Position numbers and translations under genes: made by a program. This document shows positions 50,609 to 58,425 of a DNA stretch of 64,000 nt, one piece after another. Under the pieces are notes generated by a model that had not been told where the DNA came from, searched no databases, and saw only the letters and a list, made by a program, of their open reading frames with translations. How positions within the stretch are numbered: the first letter of the stretch is position 1; every line of letters begins with the position of its first letter. Source of the DNA: CALKJP01 sp046299555 (GTDB taxonomy: Bacteria; Bacteroidota; Bacteroidia; JACCXN01); the NCBI GenBank assembly GCA_046299555.1, contig JBKBHS010000001.1:1240001-1304000 (forward strand), in the 5' to 3' direction.

Positions 50609-52453
50609 TTATCGTTGAAATTTTTTTGCTATTTCTTCTAATGTTATTGTTTGAACAATAATTTTTCCGTTTACGGTATAATTGGGCACTTCGCAAGCGA
50701 ATAATAAATCAATCAAAGCATTCATTTCTTCGTTATTTAGTACTTTACCTCTTTTAATACCTATATTTTTTGCTAAAGCTAATGCTAATTTTTGCTGACG
50801 ATTAAATTTTAGTTCATCTGTATTTAAACGATAACTTTCTAAAATTTCTTCCAATAAATTTTTACATTCTTGTTCCGAAGCACCAGATGGTATTCCATTA
50901 ATAACAAAAGTGTTGTTTCCAAAAGGGCTAATATCAAAACCTAAATTTTTTAAATCTTCTAAAACTTCATTAAGCAATAAGGTATCATTTGATGAAAGTT
51001 CTACGGTTTGAGGAAATAAAAGCTGCTGACAAGAGCTTTTTTGCATTGCCAATGAACGACAAAATTCTTCATATAATATACGTTCATGTGCTAATTGCTG
51101 ATCAATTATCATCATCCCTGATTTTATTTGGGTGATGATATAACTTCGATGCAGTTGATAACATATTCTACTTTCGATATTGCTTTCCTTGTCAAGAGGG
51201 TGTTCAATTTTTAATTGTTCTATAGTTTCTTGCTCGGTGTTTTTTATTTTTTCAAAATCCGATTGTGAAGGATAAAGTTTTTCCCAATGTTTTACATTTT
51301 TATCTTTCGGAATCGGATTACCATTGAAGCTAAGTGGTAACTCGCGTTCAAATGGATTATAATTGGGATTAACTTTTATTTTTGGTATTACCACTTCGTT
51401 TTGTTCATAATTGTGAGGAAGTGTAAAACTATTTTCTACTTCAAAATCAAGGGTTGGAGCAATTTGATACTTTCCTAATGATTGTTTAACAGCCGTACGT
51501 AGAATTGCATAAATAGCTTTTTCATCTTCAAATTTTACTTCTGTTTTAGTTGGATGTATGTTTACGTCAATACTTGCCGGATTAACTTCTAATTGTATAA
51601 AGTACGAAGCATGACTGTCGTGCGGAATTAAATCTTCAAAGGCATGTTGTATGGCATGGTGTAAGTAGTTGCTTTTAATAAATCGTTGATTAACAAAAAG
51701 AAATTGTTCCCCCCTTGTTTTTTTAGCAAACTCCGGTTTACAAACATAACCTGATATTTTTACAATTTCAGTTTGTTCTTCAACCGGCACCAAGCGCTCA
51801 TTGTAATTATTCCCCATCAATCCCACAATGCGTTGTTTGAAATTTCCGCGTTCTAACGAAAGTTGAATATGATCATTGTGATATAGTTCAAAACTAACTT
51901 CAGGATGTATTAATGCTACACGCTGAAATTCGTCCATAATATGACGAAATTCTACTTGATTTGATTTTAAAAAATTCCTGCGTGCCGGAACATTAAAAAA
52001 CAGATTTTTAACGGCAATAGAAGTTCCTTTGCTTGTATGACAAGGTTCTTGACTTTTTACTTCAGAACCTTCGATAATAATTTTTGTTCCGATTTCATCC
52101 GATGAACGCATCGTTTTTAGTTCAACTTGTGCCACAGCTGCAATTGAAGCCAATGCTTCACCTCTAAATCCTTTGGTTCGAATATTAAACAAATCATCGG
52201 CTGTTTTTAATTTCGATGTGGCATGTCGTTCAAAACACATACGTGCATCGGTAGGGCTCATGCCAATACCATTATCAATAACTTGTATTAAAGTTCTTCC
52301 GGCATCTTTTAAAATTAATTGTATATGCGTGCTATTGGCATCAATACTATTTTCAAGTAATTCTTTAACAGCCGATGCAGGGCGCTGTATTACCTCACCA
52401 GCTGCTATTTGGTTGGCTACAGAATCGGGAAGAAGTTGAATAATATCACTCAT
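50609..52453 (-). CDS. mutL: DNA mismatch repair protein MutL
   Basis: 614 residues, full length. N-terminal GHKL ATPase: IAAGEVIQRPASAVKELLENSIDA, VIDNGIGMSPTDARMCFERHATSKL, TKGFRGEALASIAAVAQVEL. The C-terminal dimerisation domain contains MIIDQQLAHERILYEEF. In endonuclease-type MutL this is DQHA-x-x-E; here His is Gln and Ala is Leu, so the metal-binding site may be altered. It is followed by the rhomboid pair 9 bases downstream and preceded by a small membrane protein. Confidence 0.96.
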   Translation of the reverse strand: MSDIIQLLPDSVANQIAAGEVIQRPASAVKELLENSIDANSTHIQLILKDAGRTLIQVIDNGIGMSPTDARMCFERHATSKLKTADDLFNIRTKGFRGEALASIAAVAQVELKTMRSSDEIGTKIIIEGSEVKSQEPCHTSKGTSIAVKNLFFNVPARRNFLKSNQVEFRHIMDEFQRVALIHPEVSFELYHNDHIQLSLERGNFKQRIVGLMGNNYNERLVPVEEQTEIVKISGYVCKPEFAKKTRGEQFLFVNQRFIKSNYLHHAIQHAFEDLIPHDSHASYFIQLEVNPASIDVNIHPTKTEVKFEDEKAIYAILRTAVKQSLGKYQIAPTLDFEVENSFTLPHNYEQNEVVIPKIKVNPNYNPFERELPLSFNGNPIPKDKNVKHWEKLYPSQSDFEKIKNTEQETIEQLKIEHPLDKESNIESRICYQLHRSYIITQIKSGMMIIDQQLAHERILYEEFCRSLAMQKSSCQQLLFPQTVELSSNDTLLLNEVLEDLKNLGFDISPFGNNTFVINGIPSGASEQECKNLLEEILESYRLNTDELKFNRQQKLALALAKNIGIKRGKVLNNEEMNALIDLLFACEVPNYTVNGKIIVQTITLEEIAKKFQR

Positions 52454-52468
52454 GCACTGCTAATCCTA

Positions 52469-52753
52469 TTATTTAAAAATATAGTAAAGTACCAATAAAA
52501 TCAAAACTATTACTAATATAATTCTGATATTTGATTGTTTAATACCTTGCCGGTATTGTTGACGCTGAAATTTTTGATTGATTCGGTATTTAATTAAACC
52601 AATTTTTTCATCATCGCTTGCCCAACCTTCTTTTTTTAACTGTTCTCTTCGTTCATTGATTCGTTCTTTTGCTTCGTTATAATAACGAGGTTTAAACTCA
52701 AATTGCTTATGACGAGGTGTTTTAAATAATGAAGGTATTTTGGGTGCGTTCAT
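52469..52753 (-). CDS. Small single-pass membrane protein, conserved in Bacteroidota
   Basis: 94 residues from the ATG at 52753 (MNAPKIPSLFKTP). A basic N-terminal part (RHKQFEFKPRYYNEAKERINERREQLKKEG, 50-60 residues) is followed by a C-terminal membrane helix (IILVIVLILLVLYYIF), i.e. a tail-anchored topology. I recognise the RxKQFxFxPRYY pattern as occurring beside mutL in this phylum, but it has no named function. Stop 15 bases upstream of mutL, so probably the same operon. Confidence 0.75.
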   Translation of the reverse strand: MNAPKIPSLFKTPRHKQFEFKPRYYNEAKERINERREQLKKEGWASDDEKIGLIKYRINQKFQRQQYRQGIKQSNIRIILVIVLILLVLYYIFK

Positions 52754-52901
52754 ACTTAAATTAAATACTTCACAAAGATACAAATTAAAATGCCTGCCAA
52801 TAGTTTAAACTACTTTTAACAATTATTATGTTGAAAACAAAAAGATGGCTAAAAATTTGCCGCTTTTTTATAGTGTAAATTTAAACCGCACAATTAAAGT
52901 T

Positions 52902-55865
52902 ATGTTTAAAATTATTCAGAATAAGTTTTTTTATTTTATCTTATGTTGGGTATTAACCGCTTTTGTACCTATTACAGATAAATCAAAACAAGAACCTGTT
53001 ATCTATAATGTTGATACTCGTTGGGTTGACTCTTTAATGAATGTACTTACTCCGGATGAACGTATTGCGCAGTTATTTATGGTGGCTGCATATTCTAACA
53101 AAGATGAAGCCCACAAACAAGCTATATTAAAATTAGTAAGCGAATATAAAATTGGCGGTTTAATTTTTATGCAAGGCGGTCCTGTGCGTCAGGCTCAATT
53201 ATGTAATCTTTATCAATCAAAATCCAAAGTTCCATTAATGATTGCCATAGATGGTGAGTGGGGATTAGCCATGCGATTAGATAGTACAATTAAATATCCG
53301 CGTCAGATGACTTTGGGTGCCATTCAAAATGATACGCTAATTTATTTAATGGGTGCAGAAATTGCCCGTCAATGCAGACGTTTAGGTATTCACGTAAATT
53401 TTGCTCCTGTAGTAGATGTAAATAATAATCCACTTAATCCGGTAATTAGTAATCGTTCGTTTGGTGAAGATAAAGAGCTTGTAACTAAAAAAGCATCAGC
53501 CTACATGCGTGGCATGCAAGATAATAGGGTGTTAGCAAATGCAAAGCATTTTCCGGGGCATGGCGATACTGATAGCGATTCACATAAAACATTACCTATA
53601 ATCAATCATCCTTTTAGTAGAATAGACACTTTGGAATTATATCCCTTTAAGCAATTGTTTAATCAGGGACTGGGAAGTATAATGGTTGCACACTTATACA
53701 TTCCTGCTTTAGATACTACTACCAATCTTGCTTCTACCTTATCTCCAAAAGTGGTAAATGGTTTACTTAAAGATAGTCTGGGTTTTAAAGGTTTAATATT
53801 TACGGATGCTTTAAACATGAAAGGGGTAAGTAAATTTTATAAGCCCGGATATGTTGACGTAAAAGCAATTTTAGCAGGAAATGACGTATTACTTTTTTCA
53901 GAAGATGTACCTACTGCAATGACTGAAATTAAAAAGGCTATTGCAAATGGAGAAATAACTCAAGAACAAATTGATGAGCGTTGCCGAAAAATTTTAATGG
54001 CCAAAAAGTGGTTGGGCTTGGATAATTATAAGCCTATTAAAATTGAAAATTTATACAATGATTTGAATAACACTCATGCAGAATTAATAAATAGAAAATT
54101 ATCGGAAGCTGCAATTACTTTATTAAAAAACGAAAAGAATTTAATTCCGCTAATGCGCTTGGATACTTTGCGAGTTGCTACTTTAACAATTGGTTATAAA
54201 GAACCTAATAAATTTCAATCCACTATAGATTTGTATATGGCATCCGATCATTATTTTCTACATCGCGATGCACAAAGGGTAGAAGTAGATACCATGCTTT
54301 CTAAATTAAGTGCTTACAATTTATTAATAGTAAATATCAATAATACCAATAATAGTCCAACCAAAGATTTTGGATTAAGTGCGCATGTAAATTATGTTTT
54401 ACAAAAATTAGATAGCAGTGCTGATGTAATAGTAAATATAGCTGCAAACCCATATATACTTGCCAAAATTCCTGAACTAAAAAAATGTGAAGCAGTAATC
54501 ATGTCGTATGAAGATAATGAGTATACTCAAACATACGCTGCACAAGCAATTTTTGGTGGAATTTCCATAAGTGGCAAGCTTCCAATTAATGCAACTGAAG
54601 ACTTTAAGTTAGGTACCGGTATTACAATACAAAAAATTCGATTTAAATATACTATCCCTGAAGATATAGGCATTTCATCAAAATATTTAAGTGAGATAGA
54701 CAGTATTGCTTTATTAGGTATTAGAGAACGCGCATATCCCGGATGTCAGGTGTTGGTTGCAAAAGATGGAAATGTTATTTATCAAAAATCATTTGGCTAT
54801 CATACATATGAAAATAAAAGAAAAGTAAACAATAGCGATATTTTTGATTTGGCTTCCATAACTAAAATAGCAGGAGCTTTACCGGCTATTATGAAATTAG
54901 TGGATGAAAAAAAAATAAATATTGATGATCCTCTTGTTTATTACATGCCTCAAGTAAAAGGAAGCAATAAACAATACATGTGTTTGCGTGAAATTTTAGC
55001 ACATCAAGCAGGATTAAAAGATTGGATTCCATTTTATCTTGCTACCTTAAAACAAGGCCAATACAAAGAAGGAATTTATGATACAAAAGCCTCTGATGAA
55101 TTTCCTTACAGAGTAGCTGAAAAATTATATATTCATAAATCATACAAAGACACTATCTATAAAAAAATTATTGAATCGCCCATAAATCCAAAGTTTGATT
55201 ATAAATACAGCGATTTGGGATATTATTTTTTTCATCACATCATTGAAGATATTACAAAAGAAAAATTAGATGAATATGTTTATAAAAATTTTTATTTACC
55301 TCTTGGAATGACTACAACCGGATATAATCCACGCAACCGTTTTGATTTACGTCAAATCGTTCCTACCGAGTATGATATGGCTTTTAGAAAGCAATTGGTA
55401 CATGGCGATGTGCATGATCAAGGAGCAGCTATGTTAGGAGGTGTTGCCGGGCATGCAGGATTATTTTCTTGTGCAAATGATTTAGCTAAATTAATGCAAA
55501 TGTATTTGCAATACGGAGAGTATGGCGGGAAGCAATATATCAGTCGCGAAGTGGTAGATGAGTTTATTCGTTGTCAATTTTGTGAAAATAATAATCGTAG
55601 GGGAGCAGGATTTGATAAACCTGAACCAGATTCATCTAAAGATGGTCCAACTTGCAAGTGCGTTTCCTACATGAGTTTTGGTCATAGTGGATTTACAGGT
55701 ACTTATGCATGGGCAGATCCGGAATATGGCATTGTTTATATTTTTCTTTCTAATCGCGTATATCCCGATGCTGAAAATAAAAAACTTATAAAAATGGGAA
55801 TTCGTACGCGTATTCAACAAGTTATTTATGATGCAGTAAATGCACAAGCAAAAACAATTTGGTAA
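52902..55865 (+). CDS. Fused GH3 beta-N-acetylglucosaminidase / serine beta-lactamase-like hydrolase
   Basis: 987 residues from the ATG at 52902, giving a signal peptide. The N-terminal two-thirds is NagZ-like GH3: AIDGEWGLAMRL, NFAPVVDVNNNP, AKHFPGHGDTDSDSHKTLP (DSH dyad of NagZ) and nucleophile region LIFTDALNMKGV, then GH3 C-terminal helices with LLKNEKNLIPL. From about residue 640 begins a class C beta-lactamase/penicillin-binding-like domain: DLASITKIAG (SxxK), YKYSDLGYYF (Y-S-D in place of YxN) and GHSGFTGTYAW (H/KxG). Such fusions in Bacteroidota recycle peptidoglycan: sugar and peptide ends removed by one protein. The fused form is known to me only by pattern. Confidence 0.92.
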   Translation: MFKIIQNKFFYFILCWVLTAFVPITDKSKQEPVIYNVDTRWVDSLMNVLTPDERIAQLFMVAAYSNKDEAHKQAILKLVSEYKIGGLIFMQGGPVRQAQLCNLYQSKSKVPLMIAIDGEWGLAMRLDSTIKYPRQMTLGAIQNDTLIYLMGAEIARQCRRLGIHVNFAPVVDVNNNPLNPVISNRSFGEDKELVTKKASAYMRGMQDNRVLANAKHFPGHGDTDSDSHKTLPIINHPFSRIDTLELYPFKQLFNQGLGSIMVAHLYIPALDTTTNLASTLSPKVVNGLLKDSLGFKGLIFTDALNMKGVSKFYKPGYVDVKAILAGNDVLLFSEDVPTAMTEIKKAIANGEITQEQIDERCRKILMAKKWLGLDNYKPIKIENLYNDLNNTHAELINRKLSEAAITLLKNEKNLIPLMRLDTLRVATLTIGYKEPNKFQSTIDLYMASDHYFLHRDAQRVEVDTMLSKLSAYNLLIVNINNTNNSPTKDFGLSAHVNYVLQKLDSSADVIVNIAANPYILAKIPELKKCEAVIMSYEDNEYTQTYAAQAIFGGISISGKLPINATEDFKLGTGITIQKIRFKYTIPEDIGISSKYLSEIDSIALLGIRERAYPGCQVLVAKDGNVIYQKSFGYHTYENKRKVNNSDIFDLASITKIAGALPAIMKLVDEKKINIDDPLVYYMPQVKGSNKQYMCLREILAHQAGLKDWIPFYLATLKQGQYKEGIYDTKASDEFPYRVAEKLYIHKSYKDTIYKKIIESPINPKFDYKYSDLGYYFFHHIIEDITKEKLDEYVYKNFYLPLGMTTTGYNPRNRFDLRQIVPTEYDMAFRKQLVHGDVHDQGAAMLGGVAGHAGLFSCANDLAKLMQMYLQYGEYGGKQYISREVVDEFIRCQFCENNNRRGAGFDKPEPDSSKDGPTCKCVSYMSFGHSGFTGTYAWADPEYGIVYIFLSNRVYPDAENKKLIKMGIRTRIQQVIYDAVNAQAKTIW

Positions 55866-55912
55866 ATTTTTGAAAATAGTTTAATGGCTTAATAATTTAA
55901 AAATCTTATCCC

Positions 55913-55937
55913 ACAACAAATGTTGTACATTTGTTGT
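55913..55937. promoter_or_regulatory. Inverted repeat overlapping the bshA promoter
   Basis: ACAACAAATG-TTGTA-CATTTGTTGT, 10-bp perfect arms. The right arm contains TACATTTG (55926-55933), a Bacteroidota -7 element, so a protein bound here would block or recruit polymerase. No good TTTG is seen 19-20 bases upstream. Confidence 0.5.
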
Positions 55938-55957
55938 TACAATAAAAAAAAACAATT

Positions 55958-57088
55958 ATGAATATTGGCATAGTAGGTTATCCAACATTTGGAGGCAGTG
56001 GAGTAGTAGCAACTGAGTTAGGAAAAGCATTAGCAAAAAAAGGTCATAACATTCATTTTATAAGCTATAATCAACCTGCGAGATTAGAAGAATTAACTCC
56101 ACATATTTTTTTTCATGAAGTAAATCCGGCAGATTATCCCTTATTTGATTATTTACCCTATGAAGCAGCATTGTCAAGTAAAATTGTTGATGTAGCTCGT
56201 TTTGAAAAGTTAGACATATTACATGTGCATTATGCAATACCGCATGCTTCAGCAGCTTATATGGCAAAAGAAATTTTAAAAACTCACGGAATTCATTTAC
56301 CTTTTATAACTACTTTGCATGGAACTGACATTACTCTGGTGGGTAGAGACCCATCTTATGAACCAGTAATTACGTTTGCTATAAACCATTCTGATGTTGT
56401 AACATCAGTTTCAGAATCGTTAAAAGAAGATACTTATAAACATTTTAAAATTACCCGAGAAATAAAAGTAATACCAAATTTTGTTTGTACAGATGTTTTT
56501 AAAGATGCAAGAGAAAAATTATCACCTGAAGTAGTAAAGCAATACGCTCCCAAAGGAGAAAAAATTTTGATGCACATATCAAATTTTCGTAAAGTAAAAA
56601 GGGTAGAAGATGTGGTGTATGTTTTTGATAAAGTAAGAAAAAAAATACCTTCTAAATTACTTTTAGTAGGCGATGGCCCTGAGCGACAAAAAGTAGAAAA
56701 TTTATGTCGTGAGTTAGGAACTTGTAACGATATTTATTTTATTGGAAAAATTAAGTCAACCGAACATGCATTAGCAATGGCTGATTTATTTTTATTACCA
56801 TCAGAATTTGAAAGTTTTGGTCTTGCCGCCTTAGAAGCTATGGCTTCCGGAGTACCCGTAATATCATCAAATACTGGTGGTTTACCTGAAGTAAATCAAC
56901 ATAGTAAAAGCGGATTTTTAGCAAATGTGGGCGATGTAGAGGCAATGGCTAATTTTGCCATTCAAATTCTGGAAAATGAAAATACATTAAAGCAATTTAG
57001 AAAAGGCGCTTTTGAACAGGCTTTGAAATTTGATATTCGTAAAATTTTGCCTTTATACGAAGATTTATATAAAAGTTTAATTAAATAA
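55958..57088 (+). CDS. bshA: N-acetyl-alpha-D-glucosaminyl L-malate synthase
   Basis: 376 residues, a GT4 glycosyltransferase. MNIGIVGYPTFGGSGVVATELGKALAKKGH, HEVNPADYPLFDYLPYEAALSSKIVDV, DILHVHYAIPHASAAYMA, TTLHGTDITLVGRDPSY and the C-terminal LPSEFESFGLAALEAMASGVPVISSNTGGLPEV are those of BshA, the first enzyme of bacillithiol synthesis (UDP-GlcNAc plus L-malate). bshB and bshC are not in the window. Bacillithiol is the main low-molecular thiol in many Bacteroidota and fits with the thiol-chemistry genes in the arsenic-like operon. Confidence 0.94.
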   Translation: MNIGIVGYPTFGGSGVVATELGKALAKKGHNIHFISYNQPARLEELTPHIFFHEVNPADYPLFDYLPYEAALSSKIVDVARFEKLDILHVHYAIPHASAAYMAKEILKTHGIHLPFITTLHGTDITLVGRDPSYEPVITFAINHSDVVTSVSESLKEDTYKHFKITREIKVIPNFVCTDVFKDAREKLSPEVVKQYAPKGEKILMHISNFRKVKRVEDVVYVFDKVRKKIPSKLLLVGDGPERQKVENLCRELGTCNDIYFIGKIKSTEHALAMADLFLLPSEFESFGLAALEAMASGVPVISSNTGGLPEVNQHSKSGFLANVGDVEAMANFAIQILENENTLKQFRKGAFEQALKFDIRKILPLYEDLYKSLIK

Positions 57089-57122
57089 AATTAAGCAATT
57101 TAAAATCGCATATTTTATTAAG

Positions 57123-57146
57123 ATGCATTTAAAATTTTAAATGCAT
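57123..57146. terminator. Perfect 24-bp palindrome after bshA
   Basis: ATGCATTTAAAA and its exact reverse complement TTTTAAATGCAT. As RNA it would fold into a long hairpin with no proper loop. It lies 34 bases after the bshA stop and 60 bases from the convergent SUI1 stop; a bidirectional terminator is the simplest reading, without a clear T-run. Confidence 0.4.
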
Positions 57147-57205
57147 TAAAACCAATAAAAATATCCTCTAAATAATTAGTTAATATCTATCATATTTCAT
57201 TAATA

Positions 57206-57541
57206 TTATCCTCCGGCCTTTTTGGCTTTATATCCGGCAGCAATTAATAGTTGTAATATTTTATCTCGATGATCGCCTTGAATTAATATTTCTCCATCTT
57301 TAACACTTCCACCCACACCACATTTTTGTTTTAGCATTTTTCCTAAACTTTCTAAATCATTTGTATTGCCAATAAAGTCAGAAATACGTGTAACCAATTT
57401 TCCACCTCCTTTTCTATCAAGATAAATTTTTAAATTTTGTTGTTGCGGTGGCAGTGTTTCGGCTTCCTTATTTTCTTCATATTCGTATTTAAAATCAGGA
57501 TTTGTTGAGTAAACAACATTTATTTTATTTTTTTTTGACAT
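57206..57541 (-). CDS. SUI1/YciH-family translation factor
   Basis: 111 residues. The C-terminal SUI1 domain (about 38-105): LKIYLDRKGGGKLVTRISDFIGNTNDLESLGKMLKQKCGVGGSVKDGEILIQGDHRDKILQLLIAAGY. KQKCGVGGSVKDG is the signature of YciH/eIF1-type proteins, which influence start-codon selection on the ribosome. The N-terminal 35 residues are polar and variable. It lies 11 bases downstream of the lipid kinase gene in a leftward operon. Confidence 0.93.
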   Translation of the reverse strand: MSKKNKINVVYSTNPDFKYEYEENKEAETLPPQQQNLKIYLDRKGGGKLVTRISDFIGNTNDLESLGKMLKQKCGVGGSVKDGEILIQGDHRDKILQLLIAAGYKAKKAGG

Positions 57542-57552
57542 AGTAAATAATT

Positions 57553-58425
57553 TTAAGGTGTTATTATATACAATGAGTTTGGTACAATTTTGATTTGAAT
57601 ATTTTTACCCGCTTCAAAAGCTTCTCCATCGTATTGAGCAATTGTATTTTTATGTTTTATTTCTATTTCTTTTCCTTTAAATGTTTCAACAAACTTTGAT
57701 TTATGAATGGTTTTTAAAAATAATCGTCTTACTAAAGATGGTGCATAAAAAGGCAAAAATGGTTTTATAAGTGTTATATTTAAAATTCCATCATTCGATT
57801 TAGCTTGTGGTGCTATCCATGCATTATTCCCAAATTGAGAGCAATTAGCTATGCTTATTAAAAAGGCCTTTTTTTCAATTTTTTTGCCATCAATTTTTAA
57901 CTCATATTTTAATGGTTTATAAATTGAAAATTCATGTGCAATTATTTTAATATAAGTTTTAAGACCTCTTTTATTTTCTTTGGAAAATAGATAAGCAACG
58001 TGAGCATCAAAACCAACTCCTGCGCACATTATAAAAGGTTTTGAGTTTATTAAACCGGTATCATGTAAATTCGTATTACCTTGATTAATTAGTTTTAATG
58101 CCTTTTTTGTATTTATTGGAATTTTTAAATGTCGCGCTATACCATTACCTGAACCACTTGGTATAATAGCAAGTTTTTTATCAGTTCCAATTAATTTTTT
58201 AGAAACTTCATTTACAGTTCCATCACCACCTACAGCTGCAAATATGTTTATTCCTTGTTTAATTCCATTTTCTACTATTACTCCTACGTCATCCCATTTT
58301 TCCCAAATTTTAATTTCATATTCATAATTTTTTTTATCAATTATTTTGTCAATTAATGTTAAAACATTATTTTTTTTACCTTTTCCGGCTATTGGATTAA
58401 CTATAAATAAGAGTTTTGTTTTCAT
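57553..58425 (-). CDS. Diacylglycerol kinase family lipid kinase (YegS/BmrU)
   Basis: 290 residues. FIVNPIAGKGKKNNV at the N-terminus, GGDGTVNEVSKKLIGTDKKLAIIPSGSGNGIARHL (nucleotide-binding GGDGT), FDAHVAYLFS and the conserved end IAQYDGEAF. It probably phosphorylates diacylglycerol or another lipid at the inner membrane. It overlaps the LTA-synthase-like gene by four bases (58422-58425), and such a phosphotransferase releases diacylglycerol, so the pair make sense together: one makes the lipid, the other recycles it. Confidence 0.92.
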   Translation of the reverse strand: MKTKLLFIVNPIAGKGKKNNVLTLIDKIIDKKNYEYEIKIWEKWDDVGVIVENGIKQGINIFAAVGGDGTVNEVSKKLIGTDKKLAIIPSGSGNGIARHLKIPINTKKALKLINQGNTNLHDTGLINSKPFIMCAGVGFDAHVAYLFSKENKRGLKTYIKIIAHEFSIYKPLKYELKIDGKKIEKKAFLISIANCSQFGNNAWIAPQAKSNDGILNITLIKPFLPFYAPSLVRRLFLKTIHKSKFVETFKGKEIEIKHKNTIAQYDGEAFEAGKNIQIKIVPNSLYIITP

